Below, piece by piece: positions 36,873 to 44,234 of a stretch of 64,000 nt of DNA. The position numbers and the translations under genes are program-made. The stretch's first letter is position 1, and every line of letters begins with the position of its first letter. The stretch comes from Pseudoxanthomonas sp. PXM02. GTDB lineage: Bacteria > Pseudomonadota > Gammaproteobacteria > Xanthomonadales > Xanthomonadaceae. The notes under the pieces were generated by a model that saw only the letters and a program-made list of their open reading frames with translations, did no database searches and had not been told where the DNA came from. The stretch is from positions 1,674,001 to 1,738,000 of the forward strand of contig NZ_JACVAK010000001.1 of the NCBI RefSeq assembly GCF_014851805.1, written 5' to 3'.

Positions 36873-37220
36873 ATGAAGGTCACCACGCTGCTTCTGATCA
36901 TGGGCGCCGCTGTCGCCGGCGTGTTCGCTTACGACCGGTACAAGGTCAGCGAGGGGCCACAGGAGCCGGAGACCATCCAACCCGCTGCGCGCGTCTCGCC
37001 GCCGGCATCATCGTTCGATCGCCCCTGGGGCCAGCAAGCCGCGCCGGCGGCAGCACCGGCACCTGTCGCCGCCACATCTTCCTACCAGTGCGATGGCCGC
37101 ACGCATTGCTCCCAGATGCGGTCCTGCGCGGAGGCGAAATACTTCATCCAGCACTGCCCGAACACCAAGATGGACGGCGACCGGGACGGGATTCCGTGCG
37201 AGAACCAGTGGTGTAATTGA
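36873..37220 (+). CDS. Excalibur calcium-binding domain protein
   Basis: A 115-residue exported protein: a signal anchor MKVTTLLLIMGAAVAGVFAY, a Pro/Ala-rich linker, then an Excalibur domain at residues about 75-115 with four or more cysteines (YQCDGRTHCSQMRSC) and the calcium-loop core DGDRDGIPCENQWC. In other bacteria this domain is found on surface proteins and some nucleases; here no enzymatic domain accompanies it. GGGGGAA precedes the ATG. Confidence 0.8.
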   Translation: MKVTTLLLIMGAAVAGVFAYDRYKVSEGPQEPETIQPAARVSPPASSFDRPWGQQAAPAAAPAPVAATSSYQCDGRTHCSQMRSCAEAKYFIQHCPNTKMDGDRDGIPCENQWCN

Positions 37221-37253
37221 TCGTCACTCCTCCGCGCCGAAGAGCAGCCCAGC

Positions 37254-37697
37254 ATGTTGTCACTCCCCTTCGCATTCCTCTTGAGCGTCGCGCAGGTGGC
37301 TCCTTCCGCCGCGCAGGACTGTCCCAACGATCTGCTGCAAATCGATGGCGTAGAGATTGCCGCACCCGTCGCCCGGCTGCTGAAGACGTATGGCGCCCCC
37401 AACGAGCGGAGACTGCTGGACGGCGAGCACTACGAGGAAGAAGTGGTCTTCGACCAGATCACTGCTTACACAATCTCGGACCGGATCGAATATCTCGCGT
37501 CGTCACGAAGCGGCTCCTGCACCGGGCGCGGCATCTGCATCGGCGGCAACCTGGATGAAGCAGCGGGAAAATTTGCCGGCTTCGTACCGGACCAGGACGG
37601 GCAATCACTGCACTGTGCCAACTCGGAAGCTGCCTGCTCCCTGGTCGTGCAGGGGGCCCCCAACATCGAAAAGCTCGTACTCCAATGCCTACCGTGA
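37254..37697 (+). CDS. Secreted cysteine-containing protein, unknown
   Basis: A 147-residue protein with a signal peptide (MLSLPFAFLLSVAQVAPSAA-Q). The mature part has six cysteines in pairs (CPNDL, CTGRGICIGG, CANSEAACSL, CLP), suggesting disulphides in the periplasm. ITAYTISDRIEYLASS and YGAPNERRLLDGEHY look like a small beta-rich domain. No family recognised. Confidence 0.55.
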   Translation: MLSLPFAFLLSVAQVAPSAAQDCPNDLLQIDGVEIAAPVARLLKTYGAPNERRLLDGEHYEEEVVFDQITAYTISDRIEYLASSRSGSCTGRGICIGGNLDEAAGKFAGFVPDQDGQSLHCANSEAACSLVVQGAPNIEKLVLQCLP

Positions 37698-37723
37698 CGC
37701 GGGCCCCGTGTGTTGTCCGCCGC

Positions 37724-37801
37724 ATGAAAGTACTGCCCATCACCGATGCGTTCGAACGCTGGATGCACGGCCTCCGTCAGGCGCAAAAAGGGACTCGATG
37801 A
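37724..37801 (+). CDS. Short upstream ORF (25 residues) coupled to the next gene
   Basis: Starts MKVLPITDAFERW and ends at TGA overlapping the ATG at 37798 by 4 nt. A comparable 12-residue ORF (38247-38285) precedes the second copy in the same way. Either may be a leader peptide or chance. Confidence 0.3.
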   Translation: MKVLPITDAFERWMHGLRQAQKGTR

Positions 37802-38232
37802 CGACCTACCTCACCCCGACACCCCGCCAGCGCCTGGTCGCGCTCGCCAAGTACGCGCTGATCCTGCTCGCGGTGTCTGCGTTTTACAGAGGAGCGCGAC
37901 TTTACACTGACCACGTCGCAAGCCTGCCGGTCTGCGAATAGTTACCCTGGATGAGAGTCACCCTGGTGGCATGCGCAGTGGCGTTGACGGGCATCGCCTA
38001 TCTGCTCGGCCGCAGCGCCCTGAAGATCCTGCGTTCCGGACAGGTCCCAGCGCCCGACACATCGGTCCTGTTCCGCACCCGTGTGTACACGGGCTGGTGG
38101 GCGCGCGCCAACGGGATCGCCTGGCTGCTCATCGCCATCCTGCCCACCGGTATCCTGATCGGGATGCTGGACATGTTCGTGTTTTCCGAGGTCGGCGCGT
38201 ACATGTTCGGGTTACGTGATTGCGATGCATGA
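37798..38232 (+). pseudogene. Tandem paralogue interrupted by an amber codon
   Basis: Read through, this is 145 codons, exactly the length of the intact copy at 38282-38716, and the two share MTTYLTPTPRQRL, HV-SLPVCE, SALKILRSGQ and VLFRTRVYTGWWAR. Codon 48 is TAG (37939-37941), where the intact copy has CAG (Gln); the frame continues without indels to the normal stop. Either translation ends after 47 residues, or an internal start at 37951 yields the C-terminal part. The product was a two-helix-pair membrane protein of unknown function. Confidence 0.85.
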
Positions 38233-38281
38233 GCATGGGATAACCGATGGGCATCTTCGACGAACAGGTCCCGGCACTCCG

Positions 38282-38716
38282 ATGACGACCTACCTCACCC
38301 CGACGCCACGCCAGCGCCTGATCGCGCTCGCCAAGTGCGCGCTTCCCCTGCTCGCCGTCTACGCGTTGTCCCGCATGGCGCGCGGCTATACCGAACACGT
38401 CAACAGCCTGCCGGTCTGCGAACAGGTTCCCTGGATCATCGTCACCATCGTGCTGTGCGCGGCAGCGTTGGCCGTCTTCGCCGGCCTGTGCGGGCGCAGC
38501 GCGCTGAGGATCCTGCGTTCCGGGCAATATCCCGCGCCCGGCACATCGGTCCTCTTCCGCACACGCGTGTACACCGGCTGGTGGGCGCGCACCAACGGGA
38601 TCAGCCTGCTGCTCATGGCGATCCTGATCGCTGCGTTCGCGATCGGCATGCTCAACCTGTTCGTGTTTCCCGTGATCGGCCAGTACATCGCCGGGACGAG
38701 CGGCTGCACACCGTGA
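38282..38716 (+). CDS. Small membrane protein, intact tandem copy
   Basis: A 144-residue protein with about three transmembrane segments (residues 18-30, 52-72 and 108-130), a conserved central motif CGRSALRILRSGQ and FRTRVYTGWWAR that is shared with the disrupted copy 484 bp upstream. No family assigned. There is no good Shine-Dalgarno; the preceding 12-residue ORF ends in ATGA overlap and may couple translation. Confidence 0.65.
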   Translation: MTTYLTPTPRQRLIALAKCALPLLAVYALSRMARGYTEHVNSLPVCEQVPWIIVTIVLCAAALAVFAGLCGRSALRILRSGQYPAPGTSVLFRTRVYTGWWARTNGISLLLMAILIAAFAIGMLNLFVFPVIGQYIAGTSGCTP

Positions 38717-38729
38717 TCAACGGGCTGGG

Positions 38730-38999
38730 CTAGCGGGCGCGTTCCGCCTCGGCCACGGCCCGCGCCGATCCCTGCGAACAGCGTCCACAGCACGACCCTG
38801 CGGCACGTCCGCCGCATCCCCCCTGTTCCTCCGCCTCCTTGAGGACCGTGGCCACGCGGTCCGCGGGCAGCGTGGTCAGTACCACCAGGCGCCCGGTATC
38901 GGCTTCGACGGTGACCTCGGCTTCGGGATCCCAGGCGCGCAGCGCTTCGGTCATGGCGTGCCGGCGGTGGTCGGACGGGGCGTGGGCAGGGTCGGACAT
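38730..38999 (-). CDS. Heavy-metal-associated (HMA)-like protein with a cysteine-rich tail
   Basis: An 89-residue protein starting MSDPAHAPSDHRRH (AGGA six bases upstream). Residues 18-60 (TEALRAWDPEAEVTVEADTG, then RLVVLTTLPADRVATVLKEAEE) fit the pattern of a heavy-metal-associated fold but lack its N-terminal CxxC. Instead a C-terminal CGGRAAGSCCGRC cluster provides thiols, preceded by several histidines at the N-terminus. It is divergent from azurin and shares its control region, so a role in copper handling is plausible. Confidence 0.55.
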   Translation of the reverse strand: MSDPAHAPSDHRRHAMTEALRAWDPEAEVTVEADTGRLVVLTTLPADRVATVLKEAEEQGGCGGRAAGSCCGRCSQGSARAVAEAERAR

Positions 39000-39054
39000 C
39001 GGCATTCCTGGAGACGGCATGGCCGGAGCGTAGGCGGTCGCGGCCCGCCCGGCC

Positions 39055-39068
39055 TTGACTGGGATCAA
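39055..39068. promoter_or_regulatory. Anr/FNR-type site in the azurin control region
   Basis: TTGAC-TGGG-ATCAA differs from the FNR/Anr consensus TTGAT-N4-ATCAA at one position. It lies 77 nt upstream of azurin and 55 nt upstream of the divergent HMA-like gene. Anr control of azurin is known in Pseudomonas. Confidence 0.7.
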
Positions 39069-39145
39069 GGCCCCGCCCGGCGCACCGTGATGACATGGCG
39101 CCCGTGCCTCTCCCTCATCCGATCCCCTCTGCCAGGAGTTCCGCC

Positions 39146-39601
39146 ATGACGCTGTCCCGCACCTTCGCCACCATCGCCCTGCTCAGTGCCGCCGGCATGG
39201 CGCAGGCCGCCAGCAACTGCACCGTCAGTCTCAAGGGCGACGACGCGATGAAGTTCGACCTGAAGGAGGCCACCGTCTCCGCCAGCTGCCCGACCATCAC
39301 CATCGAGCTGACCCATACCGGCAAGATGCCGATCACGGCGATGGGCCACAACGTGGTGGTGGCGAAGACCGCCGACATCGCCGCGGTCGCGCGCGACGGC
39401 ATGAAGGCCGGTGCCGCCGGCGCCTATGTGGCCAAGGGCGACGCGCGCGTGGTCGCGCATACCTCGGTGGTGGGCGGCGGCCAGAAGACGAAGATCACCT
39501 TCCCCGGCAAGAAGCTCACCGCCGGCGGCGACTACAGCTTCTTCTGCAGCTTCCCCGGCCACTCCACCCTGATGAAAGGCAAGCTGATCGTCACCAAGTA
39601 A
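39146..39601 (+). CDS. azu: Azurin (blue copper protein)
   Basis: A 151-residue periplasmic electron carrier with a signal peptide (MTLSRTFATIALLSAAGMAQ-A) and a mature protein of about 129 residues. Type 1 copper ligands are visible: His in AMGHNVVV, then Cys, His and Met in FFCSFPGHSTLMKG; the disulphide cysteines (NCT and SCP) near the N-terminus are also present. AGGAG precedes the ATG. The Anr-like box upstream suggests higher expression when oxygen is low, when azurin could feed electrons to nitrite reductase or peroxidase. Confidence 0.96.
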   Translation: MTLSRTFATIALLSAAGMAQAASNCTVSLKGDDAMKFDLKEATVSASCPTITIELTHTGKMPITAMGHNVVVAKTADIAAVARDGMKAGAAGAYVAKGDARVVAHTSVVGGGQKTKITFPGKKLTAGGDYSFFCSFPGHSTLMKGKLIVTK

Positions 39602-39614
39602 GCGCAGAAACACG

Positions 39615-39640
39615 GATGCGCCGCCTGCGGGCGGCGCATC
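39615..39640. terminator. Strong hairpin between azurin and the PepSY gene
   Basis: An uninterrupted 11-bp stem (GATGCGCCGCC/GGCGGCGCATC) with loop TGCG lies 14 nt after azurin and 24 nt from the convergent PepSY stop. It lacks a T-tract; a shared terminator or mRNA-stabilising element is likely. Confidence 0.6.
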
Positions 39641-39663
39641 GCGTCATCGGTGCGTACGCAATC

Positions 39664-41193
39664 TCAGAGCGCCCACACGCTGTGCGGATCGCCACCATGG
39701 GCACGCCTGCGCACGGCGGCCGCCATGCGCCAGAACGCCAGCGCCATCAGCAGCGCGGTCGCGTCGATGAAGAAACGGTGCCAATGCCCGTGCGCGAACG
39801 CGGCGAACAGGTGTTCGCCCGATGCGATCGCACCGGCGACCGGAATGGCGGCGGTCAACGCGGCACAGGCCCACAGCAGCTCGTTGGCGGCGTGCGCGGG
39901 ACGACGCAGCAGCGCCCACGCCAGGCACGCGAAGAACACGGCGTAGTACACCGACGACGCGGCCCACGCCGGCAGCAGCGCCGCGGCGACGAATACCGCC
40001 GACACGCCCGCCACGCAACCCAGGCAGACGCCGAGCGTAAGCCCCGCCATCACCCGCGTGCGGCGCGGCTGCGCCACGTCGCGACGCTTGCGGCGCGCTT
40101 CGATCCACAGCAGGTTGCCGCTGTAGAACAGGAAGGCGCCCGCCATGCCCAGCACGAAGTACAGCCACTTCACCGCCATGTCGCCGAAGTTGCCGTAATG
40201 CAGGTGCTGCAGGCCGCGCAGGAAGGCCATGCCGGGCGGATAGTCCTTCGGCGGCAACGCCTTGATCAGCTCGCCGCTGGCCGCGTTCAACGCGACGCCG
40301 CCCATCGAGTTCAGCTGGCGCTGCGGCAGCTCGCCGTACAGGGTCACCTGGGCGTTGGCATCGCCGACCTCATGGTAGTTGAGGCTTTCGACGGTGAGTC
40401 CCGGCAACGCCAGCTCCGCGCGTCGCACCAGCTCGGCCATCGGCAGCATCGGTTTCGCGACGCCGGCAGGTTCGACGTGCGGCGCCACGTCGAAGTCGGT
40501 CTCCAGGATGCCGAGCAGCTTGTTCTCGTAGACCAGGAACTGGAACGGCGCCAGCATGATGAAGCCGATGGTCAGCACCGCGCCGCTCCACGCGAAGATC
40601 ACGTGGAACGGCAGCGACAGCATGCCGATCACGTTGTGCGCGTCCTGCCACATGCGCTTGATGTTGCGCCCCAGCCGCAGCGCGAACAGGTCCTTCAGGA
40701 AGCCCGGTGCGTAGATCACCACGCCGCTGACCAGCGCCAGCCCGTAGAGGATGCAGAACACGCCGAACAGGTACATGCCGGCGGTGCGCGGCAGGCCGGC
40801 GGTGAAATGCAGGTCGTAGATGAACTCGACGAAGCCCGCACGCGCCGGCGCCTGCTGCAGGCCCTCGCCTTCTAGCGTGAACTTGTGCTGCTCGGCGGTC
40901 TTCTCGTCGTACCAGTACAGCAGCGGCCGCGGGCCGTGTTCACCCGGCAGGGTGACGAAGAAGGCGTGGTCCGCTTCCGGGTGCTTCGCCAGCACGCGGT
41001 CGACCAGCGTCTGCGCCTGCGCCAGGCCGACCTCGCGCGCGGGCGCGGCTTCGACCGGCCGTTCCCAGCCCTGCAGCTCGTGCACGAACACGATGATCGA
41101 GCCCGCGTAGAACGCGATGAACAGGCCCAGGCCCGCCACCAGCCCGACCCAGGTGTGTATCGACAGGTAAGTACGCAGCGTGGCCGCCTTCAT
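39664..41193 (-). CDS. PepSY-associated transmembrane protein (iron uptake)
   Basis: A 509-residue inner-membrane protein of the PepSY-TM family with about five transmembrane helices (first at residues 14-36, AGLGLFIAFYAGSIIVFVHE; cluster near 190-240; last helices near 380-505) and large periplasmic PepSY domains. Histidines at IHTWVG, DLHFTAG, HNVIGML and LQHLHYG fit haem or metal binding. Related proteins reduce ferric siderophores in the periplasm. Last gene of an operon with DUF3649, DUF3325 and a TonB receptor; its start overlaps the DUF3649 stop by 4 nt. Confidence 0.88.
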   Translation of the reverse strand: MKAATLRTYLSIHTWVGLVAGLGLFIAFYAGSIIVFVHELQGWERPVEAAPAREVGLAQAQTLVDRVLAKHPEADHAFFVTLPGEHGPRPLLYWYDEKTAEQHKFTLEGEGLQQAPARAGFVEFIYDLHFTAGLPRTAGMYLFGVFCILYGLALVSGVVIYAPGFLKDLFALRLGRNIKRMWQDAHNVIGMLSLPFHVIFAWSGAVLTIGFIMLAPFQFLVYENKLLGILETDFDVAPHVEPAGVAKPMLPMAELVRRAELALPGLTVESLNYHEVGDANAQVTLYGELPQRQLNSMGGVALNAASGELIKALPPKDYPPGMAFLRGLQHLHYGNFGDMAVKWLYFVLGMAGAFLFYSGNLLWIEARRKRRDVAQPRRTRVMAGLTLGVCLGCVAGVSAVFVAAALLPAWAASSVYYAVFFACLAWALLRRPAHAANELLWACAALTAAIPVAGAIASGEHLFAAFAHGHWHRFFIDATALLMALAFWRMAAAVRRRAHGGDPHSVWAL

Positions 41194-41465
41194 GCCGGCA
41201 GCTCCGCGGCCCATCCGAGCATCTTCGAAACGTGGATCAGGCCGAAGCACAACAGGGTCGCGCCGCCCATCCACAGCCACGCGCGCAGGCCCGACTTGAA
41301 CAGGAAGGCGACCGACATCACCGCCACCCAGATCGGGAACGACATCAGCAGCCACGGCAGCGTGATGCGCGTCAGTTCGCCCGGCCAGTGCAGCGCCACC
41401 AGGCCCACGATGCCCACGGTCAGTGGCAATCCCAGCAACGCCGCCGCCAACGACTTACCCCACAT
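41190..41465 (-). CDS. DUF3649-like small membrane protein
   Basis: A 91-residue inner-membrane protein with three helices (about 3-22, 34-52 and 60-80) and the motif VAFLFKSGLRAWLWMG typical of DUF3649 proteins that sit between DUF3325 and PepSY genes in siderophore operons. Overlaps both neighbours (4 nt with PepSY, 11 nt with DUF3325). Its exact job in iron uptake is unknown. Confidence 0.75.
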   Translation of the reverse strand: MWGKSLAAALLGLPLTVGIVGLVALHWPGELTRITLPWLLMSFPIWVAVMSVAFLFKSGLRAWLWMGGATLLCFGLIHVSKMLGWAAELPA

Positions 41466-41736
41466 GGCGCTTCTCCTGCCGTGCGTACCACCACGCATCG
41501 AGATAGGGCAGCGCGACCAGCCCGGTCATCAGGGCCGTCACTGCCGCGAATACACCGGCCCACACACCCAGCTGCATATAGGCCAGCACGACCGACAGCA
41601 GCGTGCACAGCCACGCGGCCACGCGCAGCGGCCGCTTCCTGGCGATCGCCACGGGGGCGAAGCGCTGGTGCGCGCAGGCCAGGTAGAAGGCCAGCGATGC
41701 GGCCAGCGCGGGCAGCAGGTAGAGGACACTCTTCAT
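41455..41736 (-). CDS. DUF3325-like small membrane protein
   Basis: A 93-residue protein with three helices and the family phrase LACAHQRFAPVAIARKRPLRVAAWL. DUF3325 proteins accompany TonB-dependent siderophore receptors and PepSY reductases; function unknown. It lies 28 nt downstream of the receptor gene. Confidence 0.75.
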   Translation of the reverse strand: MKSVLYLLPALAASLAFYLACAHQRFAPVAIARKRPLRVAAWLCTLLSVVLAYMQLGVWAGVFAAVTALMTGLVALPYLDAWWYARQEKRHVG

Positions 41737-41764
41737 GGGGTCTCCGTGTGGCGCATGCCGGGGC

Positions 41765-44050
41765 TTACCAGCGGTAGTCGAAGCCGATGCCGACCACGCG
41801 CGGCGCGCCGAGGATCACGTTCGGGCTGTCTTCCGACCAGGCGTACTGCGTGTAGCCCTTGTCGAACAGGTTGCTGGCGAACACGTACGCGCTCCAGTCG
41901 GGGTTCTCGTAACCGAAGCGGCCGTTGACCAGCGCGCGCGAGGACAGCCGTCGTGCATCGCTGCCGATGTCCGGCGTCACGTCGCTGCGGTAGTTCGCGT
42001 TGAGGTTGGCCAGCCAGTACTCGCCGAAGCGCAGGTTGGCACCGACCGCGAACGTCCAGCGCGGCGCGTAGGCGAACTCCGATCCGGTGTAGTCGTTGAT
42101 CTGCGCGCCGAGTATCGTCTTGAACTCGTCGTAGCGCGTGCGCGAGTAGCCGAGCGAGGCGTACCAGTCGAACGCGGGGCCGACGCGATGGCTGGCTTCG
42201 ACCTCGAACCCGTACAGGTGCGCCTTGCCGGCATTGACCGTGTGGTAGTCGTAGTCGTTGATGCCGAACATCGCGGTGACCTGCTTGTCTTCCCAGTCGA
42301 TGTAATAGAGGTTGGCATTCAGTGTCAGGCGGTCGTCCAGCCACTGCGAGCGCAGCGACAGTTCCGCGTTCCAGGTGTATTCCGGCTCGTAGGCGTAGGT
42401 CTGCCCGCGCGCGATGTTGAAGGCCGAGCCGCCGGAGCGGTAACCGCGCTGGATGACGAACGCGGTCGACACGTCATCGGTCCAGGCATAGCGCACGCCC
42501 AGCTTGGGCAGGAAGGCGTCGAAATCGCGCGTGGAGTCCGGGGTCAGGCTGTTGGCCTGCTGCACCATGCCCAGCACGGCCTGGTTGATGCCGGCGATGG
42601 CCGGTGCCAGCTGCGGACCGAACGCGGCAGGATCGGGCAGCGTGCCGGCGAACTCCGCGGTGGCGACGGCGCCGAAGCGGTATTCCTCCTGGTCGTAGCG
42701 GAAGCCGCCTAGCAGCGCCAGGCGCTGGGTCAGGTCCACTTCGAAGTCGGTGAACAACGCCACGTTGCGCGAGCGCGACTGGCCGTCGCTGGCGTAGTCG
42801 ACCGGAATCACCGGCACCGCCTGCGCGTACAGCCCGGCCACGTAGTTCGCCGTCAGTGGATCCAGGCCCGCGCCCTGCAGCACCGCCGCGATGGTCGACA
42901 CCGGCGTGTCCACGTTGGTGCGGTTGATGCTGATGTTGTCGTTCTCGCGCTGCGAGGCGTACAGGCCGACCAGGCCGCGCAGGCGATCGCCACGGTAGTG
43001 CGCGCGGAACTCCTGCGAGAACGTGCCGTACTGCTCGTCGGTGACGCCGTAGGCTTCCGGCCGTTCGGTCAGGTCGGTATCGAACTGGCGCTGCATGTCG
43101 GTGTCCGACCACGCCGTCACCGCCGACAGCGACCAGCGGTCGGACAGCGCGTAATCGACTTCCAGCGTGGCGATCTGGCCCAGCGTGTCGGTGCTGCCCG
43201 GATAGTCGGACGTGTTGATGCGGTCGTCGTAGTAGTTGGGCACGTCGTTGCGCGCGTAGGCGTACATGTACGGCCCCTTGCGGTCGTCGCGCGTGTAGGT
43301 CAGGCGCGCGGTCAGCCCGTCGATACCCTTGGGCGACCACAGCAGTTTGGCGCGCGTCATCGTCGATTCGCGTTCGTCCTCGCCGACGCCGCGGGTCGGG
43401 TTGTAGACGAAGCCGTCGAACGAGCGGTCTTCCACCGCCACCCGGAACGCCAGTTCATCGGCGACCAGCGGGCCGCCGCCGGCGAAGGCGATGCGGCGGT
43501 CGGACGGATCGGACAGCAGCACGCGGGCGCGGCCGGACCAGTCCATCGTCGGGTCCTCGGTGCGCAGCACGATCGCGCCGGCCAGCGCGTTCTCGCCCTG
43601 GATGGTCGACTGCGGACCGCGCAGCACTTCGACCTGTGCGATGTCCCACAGGTCGGTGGGGCCGGCGTCGCTGACCTGGCTCGGCAGCGCCGCGCCGTCG
43701 ACGTAGATCGTCGCCAGCGGATTGGGCGCGCCCGCTTCACTGGCGATGCCGCGGATGGTGAAGCCACGGTCGCCGTACATCTGCGACACGTTGGCGGTGC
43801 GGTTGAGGATGTCGAACAGGCTGAGCAGGTTCTCCTGCTCCATCCGCACCGAGGTCGACACCGCGACGCTGGCGGTGGTGTCCTGCAGCGAGCGTTCGGT
43901 CTTCTCGCCGCGCACGACGATCTCGTCGAGCGTGGTCGGTTCGGCACCGGAGGAAGGCGAGGTCTGGGCGTGGGCCTGGACAGCGAAAAACAGACACGCA
44001 GCCAGCACGGACACGCGCTGACCGGCAACGTGGGAGAGGGGGTGCAACAC
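41765..44050 (-). CDS. TonB-dependent outer-membrane receptor (iron/siderophore type)
   Basis: A 761-residue receptor: signal peptide (VLHPLSHVAGQRVSVLAACL), TonB box region (TTLDEIVVRGEK), plug domain with FTIRGIASEAG, VDGAALPS and VEVLRGPQSTIQGENALAGA, then a 22-stranded barrel ending VVGIGFDYRW. GTG start with GGGGAA seven bases upstream. The following DUF3325-DUF3649-PepSY genes indicate a ferric-siderophore or haem-type substrate. An AATGATAA half-site upstream hints at Fur control. The preceding transporter gene belongs to a different locus. Confidence 0.88.
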   Translation of the reverse strand: MLHPLSHVAGQRVSVLAACLFFAVQAHAQTSPSSGAEPTTLDEIVVRGEKTERSLQDTTASVAVSTSVRMEQENLLSLFDILNRTANVSQMYGDRGFTIRGIASEAGAPNPLATIYVDGAALPSQVSDAGPTDLWDIAQVEVLRGPQSTIQGENALAGAIVLRTEDPTMDWSGRARVLLSDPSDRRIAFAGGGPLVADELAFRVAVEDRSFDGFVYNPTRGVGEDERESTMTRAKLLWSPKGIDGLTARLTYTRDDRKGPYMYAYARNDVPNYYDDRINTSDYPGSTDTLGQIATLEVDYALSDRWSLSAVTAWSDTDMQRQFDTDLTERPEAYGVTDEQYGTFSQEFRAHYRGDRLRGLVGLYASQRENDNISINRTNVDTPVSTIAAVLQGAGLDPLTANYVAGLYAQAVPVIPVDYASDGQSRSRNVALFTDFEVDLTQRLALLGGFRYDQEEYRFGAVATAEFAGTLPDPAAFGPQLAPAIAGINQAVLGMVQQANSLTPDSTRDFDAFLPKLGVRYAWTDDVSTAFVIQRGYRSGGSAFNIARGQTYAYEPEYTWNAELSLRSQWLDDRLTLNANLYYIDWEDKQVTAMFGINDYDYHTVNAGKAHLYGFEVEASHRVGPAFDWYASLGYSRTRYDEFKTILGAQINDYTGSEFAYAPRWTFAVGANLRFGEYWLANLNANYRSDVTPDIGSDARRLSSRALVNGRFGYENPDWSAYVFASNLFDKGYTQYAWSEDSPNVILGAPRVVGIGFDYRW

Positions 44051-44234
44051 GGGTGGTTCCCCAGAACGAGACCTTGGGCAGGTCACCAGGGACGCGGCGG
44101 CAGGCTGACGTCCGACGCGGAAATGATAAGTGGCCGTCGAATCGATTGGCAATCGGGCCGCACGCGTGCGACGGGATGACGCACGCGTATCGCCCCGTGC
44201 AGCGGTCGGCGCGGGGCCGACCGCCGCGCCCGAT
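44051..44234 (-). promoter_or_regulatory. Promoter region of the iron-receptor operon
   Basis: This 184-nt gap precedes the receptor. A half Fur-like element (AATGATAA, 44122-44129) lies 72 nt upstream of its start; the other half is poorly conserved, so Fur binding is only a possibility. Confidence 0.35.
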
